Shown here one piece after another: positions 44,574 to 53,244 of a stretch of 64,000 nucleotides of DNA. Made by a program: the position numbers and the translations under genes. Each line of letters opens with the position of its first letter. The first letter of the stretch is position 1. The DNA comes from Thermobacillus xylanilyticus (GTDB lineage Bacteria > Bacillota > Bacilli > Paenibacillales > Paenibacillaceae), in assembly GCF_907165215.1 (NCBI RefSeq), contig NZ_CAJRAY010000018.1, positions 80,138 to 144,137 of the forward strand, read 5' to 3'. The notes beneath the pieces were generated by a model. It made no database searches and was not told the DNA's origin. It saw only the letters and a program-made list of their open reading frames with translations.

Positions 44574-45196
44574 CTCGCCCCAATCTGGTGCAAAAGTGCA
44601 CCGCGTGCAGCCGCTATGTCTTCTCCGGGCCAAATCTGGTGCAAATCTGCACCACATGCGGCTGCCACTGCCTTCTCCAGGCCAAATCTGGTGCATATCT
44701 GCACCATATCCGGCCGCCACGCCTTCTCCAGGCTAAATCTGGTGCATATCTGCACCACATGCGGCTGTCACTGCCTCCTCCAAGCCAAATCTGGTGCATA
44801 TCTGCACCATATCCAGCCGCCACGCCTCCTCCGGGCCAAATCTGGTGCATATCTGCACCACATCCGGCCGCCACGCCTCCTCCAAGCCAAATCTGGTGCA
44901 TATCTGCACCATATCCGGCCGCCACGCCTCCTCCAGGCCAAATTTGGTGCAAATCTGCACCACATGCGGCTGTCACTGCCTCCTCCAAGCCAAATCTGGT
45001 GCATATCTGCACCACATGCGGCTGTCACTGCCTTCTCCAAGCCAAATCTGGTGCAAATCTGCACCATATCCGGCCGCTACGCCTCCTCCAAGCCAAATCT
45101 GGTGCATATCTGCACCACATCCGGCCGCCACGCCTCCTCCGGGCCAAATCTGGTGCATATCTGCACCATATCCGGCCGCCACGCCTCCTCCGGACC
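44574..45196. repeat. Tandem array of 12 hairpin-containing repeats, 51-52 bp period
   Basis: The motif AAATCTGGTGC recurs at 44632, 44684, 44735, 44787, 44838, 44889, 44940, 44992, 45044, 45095 and 45146, with a diverged first copy at 44581. Each unit has a hairpin (TGGTGCA, loop TATC or AATC, TGCACCA) plus a 33-34 bp linker. Linkers come in two types: CATGCGGCTG(T/C)CACTGCC and (T/C)ATCCGGCCGCCACGCC. Both strands have long open frames through the array only because of the period. The array starts 13 bp after the last germination gene and has no T tracts. Confidence 0.92.
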
Positions 45197-45208
45197 AAAC
45201 CAGATGAC

Positions 45209-45436
45209 TCAGAGGCCGAGAGCGGCGGCCATCGAATGGAACATCGCCTCGACGAGATCGGTCGGGCCGGGCATGCGCGGAAAGCGCCACAGGAAGAAGG
45301 CGAGCAGCACGCTCAGACCCAGGAGCATGAGGAACGTCGCCCTCTCCTTCGCCTTCTCCTTGCCGACTCGCGGCCATTCCCGCAGGAAGATGACCGCGGC
45401 TGTGATGACCACGGCCGCCATGGTCAGCGTCTTCAT
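45209..45436 (-). CDS. Small two-helix membrane protein, GerD-subunit-like (GerXD type)
   Basis: 75 aa with two predicted membrane helices (about residues 4-19 and 34-51: LMLLGLSVLLAFFLW). Size and topology match the small D subunits found in some Bacillus germinant-receptor operons. The start overlaps the GerC-type stop (ATGA), so it is co-translated with the receptor genes. It probably modulates the receptor in the spore inner membrane; sequence similarity could not be tested. Confidence 0.65.
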   Translation of the reverse strand: MKTLTMAAVVITAAVIFLREWPRVGKEKAKERATFLMLLGLSVLLAFFLWRFPRMPGPTDLVEAMFHSMAAALGL

Positions 45437-46641
45437 CGGTTCCGCCTCTCATCCTTCGGCCGGGTGATCATCGAACCGCTCACGCCCGGTCTCAAAATTT
45501 TCGCATCGACTTCCACACGGACTTCGACCTCCGGAAATTTCTCGTCCCACCGGTCCTGCACCTTCCGCCATTCACGCGGATATCGGCGGTGAAAAATTTC
45601 TGCGAATCCCACGATATCCACCTTCATCTCCTGCTGCACCTGTTTCAGGGTCAGCTCAATGCGGCGGACAATCTCCCGCTCCAGCTCCGCCTCAAGCGCC
45701 CGCGTCACTTCCGGGTCCAGCAGATCGAGGCTTGTCGTGTTCTCCACGACATCGTCTTCCGTCGTGATCTCCACGGTCATGCTCCAGCGGTCGCCCTCGA
45801 TCCGGGGAAGCCATTTCGTGCGGCTTCGCAGCAGATAGAACGAGATGAATCCGTCCGCTTCCTCCGGCGAAAGGGTCACCACCGAAAATTTGATTTCATC
45901 CCGCAGCCACATCAGCCCCCGCGTCTTCTGCTGGTTGAGCGTGCCGATCATCCGGTCATCCCGGAATACGGCCGTTCCGGCAATGTACGCGATCGTATGC
46001 TGCTGACCCTTCCCCACGGGCGGCGGCAGAGTGGTCAAATACGGCAGAGCGGCGTCGCCCGCGTCTCCGACCAGCATCTCCGCGAGATCTTTGAGCGTCA
46101 CATGAAGGCTGACCTTGGATTCGGACAGCTCCCGGAGCACTTCCGCCTGATGGCGCTCCAGGGGCGGAATCAGCTCGAGCACTTTCTTCGCCTCGCCCTT
46201 GCAGACGAAGATGTCCGCGTGTTCGCGCGGCTGCGAGAAACGGAGGAAGAAGTCGACATATTCGCGGATGCCGGTTCGGGCGACCTTCTCGCCGATGATG
46301 AACACCTCGGCGTGCCCCCAGAAGATTCTTCGGGGAAACCGCTCCTGCAGCTTGGCCATCGCCTCCGCGATCGTCTTCCCCTTCGCCGAGCGCACCACCG
46401 ACCGCTCATCGCCCGCCGCGCTGCCGGGCTGTCCCAGTTGGCTGCCTCCCCCTGCCCGGGGGACGAACACCTGGACCGTGAGCTCGACGGCGTTCTCCCC
46501 GGCACGGTCAATCCCCGCCGCGGTCACCAGAGCCAGGTCGTTCACTTCCGTCCTGTCCCAGCATCCGGCAAGGGACAGGCTCGTCAGGGCGAGGCAGGGC
46601 ACCAGGAGCCATGCGCGGTACCGGGAGATTAAGCTGTTCAT
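45433..46641 (-). CDS. Spore germination lipoprotein, Ger(x)C family
   Basis: C subunit of a germinant receptor, a lipoprotein facing the outer side of the spore inner membrane. 402 aa. Lipobox SLAGC with Cys27, then WDRTEVNDLALVTAAGIDR, the conserved N-terminal segment of the family. The C-terminal region has VDIVGFAEIFHRRYPREW. ATG 46641 overlaps the B-subunit stop (ATGA). The open frame extends upstream, but that part belongs to the B gene. Confidence 0.93.
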   Translation of the reverse strand: MNSLISRYRAWLLVPCLALTSLSLAGCWDRTEVNDLALVTAAGIDRAGENAVELTVQVFVPRAGGGSQLGQPGSAAGDERSVVRSAKGKTIAEAMAKLQERFPRRIFWGHAEVFIIGEKVARTGIREYVDFFLRFSQPREHADIFVCKGEAKKVLELIPPLERHQAEVLRELSESKVSLHVTLKDLAEMLVGDAGDAALPYLTTLPPPVGKGQQHTIAYIAGTAVFRDDRMIGTLNQQKTRGLMWLRDEIKFSVVTLSPEEADGFISFYLLRSRTKWLPRIEGDRWSMTVEITTEDDVVENTTSLDLLDPEVTRALEAELEREIVRRIELTLKQVQQEMKVDIVGFAEIFHRRYPREWRKVQDRWDEKFPEVEVRVEVDAKILRPGVSGSMITRPKDERRNR

Positions 46642-47741
46642 TTTGCCGTCGCCGGCGCTCCCTTTTTTCCCCGGATGAGAGCAACCGCGAGCAGCAGGAG
46701 CGGAATGCCGAGCTGGATGAGCAGAAGCTCGAACACGATGGACGTGCCGAGCGCGTGGACCAGCTGCTGCAGATTGGGCGCCGTCCAGATGCCGGAAATC
46801 AGAATGAGCAGGCCGACCGGCAGGACGATCGGCCGCCAGTCGGACAATCCGATTACACGGGCCGTGCACTGAACCAGCAGAAAGTAGAACACGACGATTT
46901 TGATGAAAGTGCCGAATACCCAGATCGCCATCACGATCGCCTCCAGATGTTCGAGAAAATCGGCGATTTCAATGTAGCGGGCCGCCGACATGACGGGGTA
47001 GACGAGCCTGCCGGCCAATTCGCCGAACAGCATCAGGACGGTGAGGTTGGTCAGGGACAGGATGACCGCGACGAACAGGAGAGTGATCACGCCCCACCGC
47101 AGCCCTTTGCTCCGGTCGGTCAGCGAAGGTAAAAGAAAAGCCGCGGCGATGATCTCGCTGAACCAGCTCTGCGGCACGATCGATCCCTTGAGGGACGGCA
47201 GGATGCCGAATTCCAGCATCGGAAGCAGCTTGTATGGATCCAGATTGCGGGACACCAGCAGAATGAGCGTCATGAACAGCACCACGACGACGGGCACCAT
47301 GATCTGCGCGCATCTTCCGAGCACCTCGATGCCGCCCCGCACGGCGTATGCGGCGATGATCAGCATGCCGCCCATGATCACCTCGGTCGGCGTCTCCATC
47401 AGGAACGTGCCCGACACGAATTCCCCGTACTCCCGCAACAGGCTTCCGCTTCCGTGCCAATAGAAAAAGATAAAGAGCACGCCGATGATTTTGCCCGCCG
47501 TCTTCCCGACAAGGCGCTCGCTGTATTCGATCGGCGTGTCGTCCGGGAACCTCTTGTGAAGCGCCCATGCCGTGAGCAAAGTGGCGAATCCGGCCATCAG
47601 CGCCCAGAGCGGAGACAGCCACATGTCCCTTCCCGCATGCCGTTCCGTCATCGCGGGCACCAGCAGCAGGGCGGTCGCCACGATCGTCGGATGCAGCAGA
47701 AACGCCATCTGGACCGGTGTGATTTTTCCGTTGTACGGCAT
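46638..47741 (-). CDS. Spore germination permease, GerB type (GerAB/ArcD/ProY)
   Basis: B subunit of the receptor, 367 aa with about ten membrane helices; thought to bind the germinant. It starts at ITPVQMAFLLHPTIVAT and includes KRFPDDTPIEYSERLVGK and YIEIADFLEHLEAIVMAIW, characteristic of the family. ATG 47741 has AGAGGTG 6 nt upstream and lies 5 bp after the A gene. Confidence 0.93.
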   Translation of the reverse strand: MPYNGKITPVQMAFLLHPTIVATALLLVPAMTERHAGRDMWLSPLWALMAGFATLLTAWALHKRFPDDTPIEYSERLVGKTAGKIIGVLFIFFYWHGSGSLLREYGEFVSGTFLMETPTEVIMGGMLIIAAYAVRGGIEVLGRCAQIMVPVVVVLFMTLILLVSRNLDPYKLLPMLEFGILPSLKGSIVPQSWFSEIIAAAFLLPSLTDRSKGLRWGVITLLFVAVILSLTNLTVLMLFGELAGRLVYPVMSAARYIEIADFLEHLEAIVMAIWVFGTFIKIVVFYFLLVQCTARVIGLSDWRPIVLPVGLLILISGIWTAPNLQQLVHALGTSIVFELLLIQLGIPLLLLAVALIRGKKGAPATAK

Positions 47742-47746
47742 GATGC

Positions 47747-49342
47747 TCACCTCTGCTCGCCGCCCGTATCCGGACCGGGGCGCTGATTGTCGGACTGGCG
47801 GTGCGGATTGAGCTGTCCGACCGGCTGCGGGCGCGTATTCAGCATCCACCAGGGCGCGCGCACCAGCACGTCCTTCAGCATGCTGCCCCTCGCCGGACTC
47901 AGGGGGGTCAAATACGGAACGCCGAACGAGCGGATGGTGCACATATGCACGACGATCGCAATGATCCCGAGCATGATGCCGAGCAGACCGAGCGTCCCCG
48001 CCAGAAGAATGATCGGAAAGCGCAGCAGCCGAAACGCGAATCCGGCGTGGTAGCGCGGAATCGTGAACGATGCGATCCCGGTCAGCGAGACGACCATGAC
48101 CATCGGGGCCGACACCAGACCGGCCGACACCGCCGCCTCCCCGATGACGAGGGCGCCGACGATGCTGACGGCGGTTCCGACCTGCTTCGGCAGCCGCACG
48201 CCGGCTTCCCGCAGCGCCTCGAACGTGATCTCCATCAAGAGCGCCTCGACCAGCGCCGGAAACGGCACTTCTTCCCGGGATATCGCCACGCTGAGCAGCA
48301 GGGTGGTCGGCAGCATCTCCTGGTGATACGTCAGGATCGCCACGTAAGCCGATGGCAGCAGCAAGGAGATCACGAAGAAGAAATAGCGCAGCCAGCGGAT
48401 CGCCGTGCTGATCCAGAACCGCTGGTAATAGTCCTCCGCGGACTGCAGCACCGTGAAAAGGGAAGCCGGAACCACCAGCGCGAACGGCGTGCCGTCCACC
48501 AGCATCGCGACGCGTCCTTCCAGCAAGCCCGCAGCCGCGGTGTCAGGACGCTCCGTCGACATCACCTGCGGGAACGGCGACCAAGGATGGTCCTCGATCA
48601 ACTCTTCGACATACCCGCTCTCGAGGATGCCGTCGATGTCGATCTTCTGCAAACGTCGCATCACTTCATCGACCAGCTTGGGATCGGCCAGTCCGTCGAT
48701 GTAAGCGACGGCCACCCGCGTCATCGAATAGCGCCCGATCTCCATCGACCTCATCTTCAGACGCGGACTGCGGATTCGGCGCCGGATGAGTGCCATGTTG
48801 TCGCCCAGCGTTTCCAAGAAACCTTCGCGCGATCCGCGGATGGTCGGCTCCGCCTTGGGTTCCTCCAGATTCCGCTTCTCCCATTTGGGCAGGCTGAACG
48901 CCATGCCGCCGGTCTGGCCGTCGATCAGCAGGACCGGGTTGCCGATCGAGACCTCCTCGACGACCCCGGCGATGTCCGCCACGGGCTTCGTGCCGGATAC
49001 CGGGATCTGCCGGTTCGCGAGCTGATCCGGCGGCCCGGACGGCGGCTGGTCCGTCTGCAGCATGAGCGGGGCGAGCACGCACCGGTCGATCTCCTCGACG
49101 TTGGTCAGCCCCTCGATATAGAGCAGCAGCGCGCTCGTCTGCCCTCCGACGGCGAAACGGCGAAACACGGCATCCGAGCAGTCGGCGTACACCGACCGGA
49201 GGATGTTCTCGTTCTCGCTCAAGGCGGCGGAAAGCGGCGTCCGCATCCGGGGATCCGACCGCATCTCGGAGGGCAGCGGCGTGCCGGAAGGCTGCGGCTT
49301 GCCGGGCGATTGTCCGGACAGTCGGCGAATCCAATTTCTCAT
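47747..49342 (-). CDS. Spore germination protein, GerA family
   Basis: A subunit of the receptor, 531 aa: a hydrophilic N-terminal domain of about 300 residues with two subdomains, then about five membrane helices (for example WLRYFFFVISLLLPSAYVAIL). Family stretches are YIEGLTNVEEID, GYVEELIEDHPWSPFPQV, EGRVAMLVDGTPFALVVP and REEVPFPALVEALLMEITFE. It leads the A-B-C-D operon. A sigma-G-like -10 lies about 77 bp upstream, fitting forespore expression. Confidence 0.94.
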   Translation of the reverse strand: MRNWIRRLSGQSPGKPQPSGTPLPSEMRSDPRMRTPLSAALSENENILRSVYADCSDAVFRRFAVGGQTSALLLYIEGLTNVEEIDRCVLAPLMLQTDQPPSGPPDQLANRQIPVSGTKPVADIAGVVEEVSIGNPVLLIDGQTGGMAFSLPKWEKRNLEEPKAEPTIRGSREGFLETLGDNMALIRRRIRSPRLKMRSMEIGRYSMTRVAVAYIDGLADPKLVDEVMRRLQKIDIDGILESGYVEELIEDHPWSPFPQVMSTERPDTAAAGLLEGRVAMLVDGTPFALVVPASLFTVLQSAEDYYQRFWISTAIRWLRYFFFVISLLLPSAYVAILTYHQEMLPTTLLLSVAISREEVPFPALVEALLMEITFEALREAGVRLPKQVGTAVSIVGALVIGEAAVSAGLVSAPMVMVVSLTGIASFTIPRYHAGFAFRLLRFPIILLAGTLGLLGIMLGIIAIVVHMCTIRSFGVPYLTPLSPARGSMLKDVLVRAPWWMLNTRPQPVGQLNPHRQSDNQRPGPDTGGEQR

Positions 49343-49418
49343 GACGCGCTTTCAGCCCCTCTCCCCTTCGCTCGGGACGCGGTCTGCGGCCATCCCGGGT
49401 TCCGTCCGTCTTCAGTGG

Positions 49419-49425
49419 TAATATG
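49419..49425 (-). promoter_or_regulatory. Possible sigma-G -10 element of the germination operon
   Basis: CATATTA on the minus strand matches six of seven positions of the sigma-G -10 CATACTA. An AGTATG lies 18 bp upstream, a weak -35. Germination operons are normally sigma-G dependent. Confidence 0.35.
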
Positions 49426-49480
49426 TCCCGGCGCATGCAAAAGCATACTTTTCAGCGGGCGTTCCGGGGGCGGTACCGGC

Positions 49481-49533
49481 AAAAGAAAACCGCCTCCACC
49501 GTGGGGCTTCATACCCCTGCGATAAAAGCGGTT
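49481..49533 (-). terminator. Terminator upstream of the germination operon
   Basis: On the minus strand AACCGC pairs with GCGGTT, enclosing an inner GGGG/CCCC stem, and is followed by TTCTTTT. With the next stem it insulates the germination operon. Between the two (49343-49678) I see no gene. Confidence 0.5.
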
Positions 49534-49637
49534 CGAACGTCTGTTGAAATTCAATAAAAGGCGCGTTTACTGACCACACGCAACATTCCTTCCTGACTGC
49601 AAGTGATTTTACTCTAATGCATTTTCGGCACGCAAAT

Positions 49638-49668
49638 GCAGCCTTGCTCCCGGTCGGAGCAAGGCTGC
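49638..49668 (-). terminator. Stem-loop after the lipoprotein gene
   Basis: GCAGCCTTGCTCC and GGAGCAAGGCTGC form a perfect 13-bp stem with a 5-nt loop just after the lipoprotein stop. The following T run is short. Confidence 0.7.
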
Positions 49669-49678
49669 GAATGAACGG

Positions 49679-50617
49679 TTACTCCACGTCAAACGGCTGA
49701 AGCGGATTGCCGCTCAGGATTTCCTCCACTTCCTCGTACCCGGTCGGGAACGCGAAGTTGTAGCGGGCCGGAAGCGCGAACACGTATTTGTTGTTGCGTC
49801 CGAGCTCGCTCGGGTTCATCGGCGCGGCGCCGATATGGAACCCGCCCTGCTCGAGGGCGTTCCATTGATCGTGCGTGAAGATCATGATCGGGATATCCTG
49901 CCTCGGGTCTTCAGCCGTCCATTCGGGATGACGGATGGACAGGAGCGGGCCCGACGCCTTCACGCTCGCATCTTCCGGGGACACGCCTTCCCACCGGTCC
50001 TCCACGATCGTATAGCCGGCCCAGCTGTCGGGCAGGGCGAAGCGGAATCCGTACTGCTTGTTCTCCAGGGCGGCGGATTCCGCCTGATCCCCGTCTTCAT
50101 AGTCCCCCAATTCGGCGGCGTCAATGAGCCAGCGGCCTTCAATATTCCGCACTTCGAGCGTGACGGGGCGCTTGGCCGCCGCCTCGCCGTCGGCGCTCGT
50201 GGTTTCGATGATGCCGCCTTCCACCCGGTACGCATCATCCGCCGTTTGTTCCACCGACTTGATCTCGATCCGGTCCGGCCACGGGCTGGAAGTCAGCCGG
50301 CCGGGGGCGGATGCGGGATTATTCAGCCAGGCTTCAAGCAGCGCGGGCGATACGTAATCGGCGTAATGCTCCCGCATGCTCTCCCGCAGGACATCTTCCG
50401 GAGCCAGAAGCGAAACCATCTGCAGCTTCTTGCCGAATGCCTCGACCACACCTCTGACCGCCTCTTCCGCGGCTGCTTCGGATGCGGCCGGGTCGGATGC
50501 TTCCGTCTGCTGCTGTTGCACCCCTTGCGCGGCGGGAGTCTCCTTGGCTTGTACTGCCGCGCATCCGGTCAGTACAACGCCCAGAAGCAGCGTCGCCGCG
50601 AGTGATGATTTGCTCAT
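49679..50617 (-). CDS. Lipoprotein of unknown function
   Basis: 312 aa. Signal peptide with lipobox VLTGC and lipidated Cys19, a Gln/Ala/Ser/Glu-rich linker to about residue 55, then a soluble domain. The first part (about 60-175) contains SMREHYADYVSPALLEAWLNN and may be an NTF2-like fold; the second (about 180-312) begins KQYGFRFALPDSWAGYTIVED, a motif seen in many secreted Bacillus proteins of unknown role. The ATG at 50617 is 9 nt after AAGGAG. It is monocistronic with a strong stem-loop downstream. Confidence 0.75.
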   Translation of the reverse strand: MSKSSLAATLLLGVVLTGCAAVQAKETPAAQGVQQQQTEASDPAASEAAAEEAVRGVVEAFGKKLQMVSLLAPEDVLRESMREHYADYVSPALLEAWLNNPASAPGRLTSSPWPDRIEIKSVEQTADDAYRVEGGIIETTSADGEAAAKRPVTLEVRNIEGRWLIDAAELGDYEDGDQAESAALENKQYGFRFALPDSWAGYTIVEDRWEGVSPEDASVKASGPLLSIRHPEWTAEDPRQDIPIMIFTHDQWNALEQGGFHIGAAPMNPSELGRNNKYVFALPARYNFAFPTGYEEVEEILSGNPLQPFDVE

Positions 50618-50688
50618 GCTGTTCATCTCCTTGCAAAAAGGGTTTCGCTTCTTAGACGGAATTCGCGCGAGATTTGTTGTAGTCATAT

Positions 50689-50931
50689 TTACCCGTTTTC
50701 ACGCTTCATCTCGTAATAGTGCCCGTCCCACAGGAGCAGGAGCGTGTCCGCATCCTTCACGATCAGCATGCCGCCGGGGCCGGTCAGGCCGGCGACGGTC
50801 ACGATGCGCACCGTCCTGCCTTCGAGCCCGAGGTCTTCCGGCCGCGTCCGGTAGTCGGTGAAAAATTGTTCCGCCGTCAGCTCTTCTTCCCGGTATTCCG
50901 GATTGGCGGCGATCTCATCTCCGAAATGCAG
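50689..50931 (-). CDS. Short coding-like frame without a standard start codon
   Basis: The minus strand reads about 80 residues with coding character ([56 protein letters not shown]) and stops at TAA 50689. No ATG, GTG or TTG starts it; the frame closes at a TGA near 50978, close to the promoter of the divergent DUF2200 gene. Either a CTG near 50931 is used or the 5' end has been lost. No family is recognised. Confidence 0.4.
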   Translation of the reverse strand: MHFGDEIAANPEYREEELTAEQFFTDYRTRPEDLGLEGRTVRIVTVAGLTGPGGMLIVKDADTLLLLWDGHYYEMKRENG

Positions 50932-51020
50932 GGCCGGCCGCGCACGCCTGTATTGTCCCGCACGGATATGGTACGATCATGGCAGCGGGTGAAATCGACA
51001 AGCACGAAAGGACGGGGACC

Positions 51021-51371
51021 ATGGCCAAACATCGCATCTACACCATGAGCGTCGCGAGCGTCTACCCCCACTATGTCGCGAAGGCGGAGAAAAAAGGCCG
51101 CACGAAAGCGGAAGTCGACGAGATCATCCGTTGGCTGACCGGGTACAGTCAGGAAGAGCTGGAAGCCCATCTGGAGAAGCGGACGGATTTTGAGACGTTT
51201 TTCGCGGAAGCGCCCCTGCTCAATCCCGCAAGAGCGCTGATCAAAGGCGTGGTCTGCGGCGTCCGCGTGGAGACGATTGAAGATCCGCTCATGCGGGAAA
51301 TCCGCTATCTGGACAAGCTGATCGACGAATTGGCGAAGGGCAAAGCGATGGAGAAGATCTTGCGGACTTAA
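51021..51371 (+). CDS. DUF2200 family protein
   Basis: 116-aa soluble protein of the DUF2200 family, recognised by [26 protein letters not shown] (split here over the first 30 residues), [14 protein letters not shown] and the C-terminal [18 protein letters not shown]. Function unknown. The ATG at 51021 follows AAGGACGGGG. A TGGTACGAT extended -10 lies about 50 bp upstream. The stop overlaps the DoxX stop on the other strand by 4 bp. Confidence 0.8.
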   Translation: MAKHRIYTMSVASVYPHYVAKAEKKGRTKAEVDEIIRWLTGYSQEELEAHLEKRTDFETFFAEAPLLNPARALIKGVVCGVRVETIEDPLMREIRYLDKLIDELAKGKAMEKILRT

Positions 51372-51742
51372 TCCGGCTTCTTCGCGGCCGCGCGGCGGAT
51401 CCGGATGCGCGCATACAGGATCAGGACATGCACGATGAGCCATTGGGCGGGCAGCAGCACTTCGAACGTGCGGCCCGCCATCGCTTCGGACGCCGCGGCG
51501 CCCGCCATCAGAACCGCCATCGCCGCGGCCGCACGGAGGGTGAAGCGCGGAATCGCCAGCCCGACGGCACCCGCCGTCTCCAGCAGCCCGACCGCAATCC
51601 TGAACCAATCCGGGTATCCGAGTTCGCGGAACATGTCGACCATCTGCGCGGTGCCGATCACCTTCTGAACGCCGTTCTGCAGGAAAAATAATGCCGTCAG
51701 CCACACCACAATCCAACCCGCCAGACGATACGCTTTTCTCAT
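51368..51742 (-). CDS. DoxX family membrane protein
   Basis: 124 aa with four membrane helices; it starts [20 protein letters not shown] and has the DoxX-like [17 protein letters not shown]. Function uncertain; relatives take part in thiol or quinone redox balance. GGGGAGG lies 8 nt before the ATG. Two identical 12-bp palindromes upstream suggest control by a MarR-, HxlR- or Rrf2-like regulator located elsewhere. Confidence 0.82.
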   Translation of the reverse strand: MRKAYRLAGWIVVWLTALFFLQNGVQKVIGTAQMVDMFRELGYPDWFRIAVGLLETAGAVGLAIPRFTLRAAAAMAVLMAGAAASEAMAGRTFEVLLPAQWLIVHVLILYARIRIRRAAAKKPD

Positions 51743-51767
51743 GTTGATCGCCTCCCCGGCAATTTAG

Positions 51768-51841
51768 TTAGAATTCTAATTAATATCCGAAAAAAATTTG
51801 AGCGCATTTATCGCGTGCTGCGGATTTAATTAGAATTCTAA
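51768..51841. promoter_or_regulatory. Twin palindromes TTAGAATTCTAA upstream of DoxX
   Basis: The same perfect 12-bp palindrome occurs at 51768-51779 and 51830-51841, 62 bp apart centre to centre, in an AT-rich region before the DoxX gene. This is a typical double operator of a dimeric repressor. Confidence 0.65.
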
Positions 51842-51923
51842 CCATTAGTATAGCGGGTCTTTTCCGGCTGTCAATCCGGTCAGACGGACACCGGGTCGTT
51901 CGTCTGCGCATGCCTGCCTTCCC

Positions 51924-52340
51924 TTATCCTTCGCGGATGGCCTTCACGATCTTCTCGCGGGTTTCACTGAGCCGACGGCCGGCGTCATGGGGACGGGCCG
52001 GTTCGCCCCAGGAGAACCCGTCTCCTTCGTACCTCGGGATGAGATGCATGTGGTAGTGGCCGAGATCGTTGAATTTTCCCCCGTTCTGACAAACGGTGAT
52101 GCCGTCGGGGCGGAACAGCTTCTTGAGCACCGCGGAAAGTTTCATCGAGGCATCCATGACCGCATGGGCGGTTGCGGAATCCAGCTCCTCGACATCCACG
52201 GCATGCGCCTTGGGCAGAATCAGAAGATGTCCTTCGTTGAACGGATCAATGTCGAGCACGCAGGCAAGACGTTCGTTCTCGTACACGATCTGCACGCCGG
52301 GCTCCACGCCGTTTGCGATTCGGCAGCCGAGGCATTCCAT
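51924..52340 (-). CDS. HIT family hydrolase
   Basis: Nucleotide-binding histidine-triad protein, about 138 aa. The triad is at residues 95-99 (HYHMH), preceded by FNEGHLLILPKAH. An N-terminal CxxC (MECLGC) could bind zinc. It hydrolyses nucleotide phosphoramidates or similar. I use the ATG at 52340; a GTG at 52370 overlapping the rpiA stop is an alternative. It is co-transcribed after rpiA. Confidence 0.85.
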   Translation of the reverse strand: MECLGCRIANGVEPGVQIVYENERLACVLDIDPFNEGHLLILPKAHAVDVEELDSATAHAVMDASMKLSAVLKKLFRPDGITVCQNGGKFNDLGHYHMHLIPRYEGDGFSWGEPARPHDAGRRLSETREKIVKAIREG

Positions 52341-52366
52341 GATGGGCACCGCCCTTTTCTCCCTGC

Positions 52367-53059
52367 TCACTCTCCGTCAGTTTTCTTCAACAGCCGGACG
52401 TCCCCGTCCTCGGCGAGAAGCACCTCATGGACAAGATCGATGAACAATCCGTGGTCGACAACTCCCGTCATCCGGTCAATCGTTTCAGCCAGCCCTTCGG
52501 GGTCGTCAATCCTGCCCAGATGAAGATCGACAATGTGGTTCCCGCCGTCTGTCACGAAGAGCGTCCCGTCTTTCTCCCTGATTTTCGCCGGATACCCGGC
52601 TTGTTCGAATTTTTTCAACGTGTGTTTGTGGGCGAAGGCTACAATTTCCACCGGCAGCGGGAATTTTCCCAATTGTTTCACCCGTTTGGTGGAATCCGCG
52701 ATGATAACGACCTTTCTCGAAAGGGAGGCGACGATTTTCTCCCGCAGCAGCGCGCCTCCGCCGCCTTTGATGGCGTTAAAGTGCTCGTCGATCTCATCCG
52801 CCCCGTCGATTGTAAGATCGATGGCTTCGACCTGATTGACATCCAATATCCGGATTCCCAACGATGCGGCCAATTCATGGGTTTGCCTGGAGGTGGCGAC
52901 ACATGCAATGTCCAGGCCTGCTCTGACCCTTTCCGCCAGGCGCTGGATCATGTAATAAGCCGTCGACCCCGTGCCGAGACCTACGACCATGCCGTCCTCC
53001 ACCAGCTCCGCCGCCCTTGCGCCGACCAACTGTTTCTCCATCAACTGTTTCTCGTGCAT
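52367..53059 (-). CDS. rpiA: Ribose-5-phosphate isomerase A
   Basis: Interconverts ribose-5-phosphate and ribulose-5-phosphate in the pentose phosphate pathway. 230 aa. Phosphate-binding GLGTGSTA at residues 27-34, DGADEID and KGGGGALLREKI, the catalytic region of RpiA. GGAGGG lies 12 nt before the ATG; a second ATG six codons later is possible. It is near the zwf-tkt-tal cluster, though on the other strand. Confidence 0.94.
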   Translation of the reverse strand: MHEKQLMEKQLVGARAAELVEDGMVVGLGTGSTAYYMIQRLAERVRAGLDIACVATSRQTHELAASLGIRILDVNQVEAIDLTIDGADEIDEHFNAIKGGGGALLREKIVASLSRKVVIIADSTKRVKQLGKFPLPVEIVAFAHKHTLKKFEQAGYPAKIREKDGTLFVTDGGNHIVDLHLGRIDDPEGLAETIDRMTGVVDHGLFIDLVHEVLLAEDGDVRLLKKTDGE

Positions 53060-53244
53060 CCCGTTTAACCGCCCTCCGGCTCAGATTCTTGCTGCCAGCA
53101 TACGGCAAAAATCCGGTTTATACAAGATGCAACAAGCAGCTGCAGCCCCGGGCACGGTGCCCGGAACTGCCGCCCGGGAACGGTCATGAAGTCATTTCTT
53201 GTAGTCAATGATTTGAATCGGGTCCGGGCAGCCATTCCTGTCTG

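Noticed and set aside
44574..45196. CRISPR array
   Set aside because: The segments between the palindromes are themselves repeated in two types, there is no set of unique spacers, and no cas genes are present.
44526..45592. Long open frames encoding Cys/His-rich repeat proteins through the first array
   Set aside because: Several frames on both strands are open at once because the unit lengths average close to a multiple of three. None has a convincing ribosome site or a non-repeat domain.
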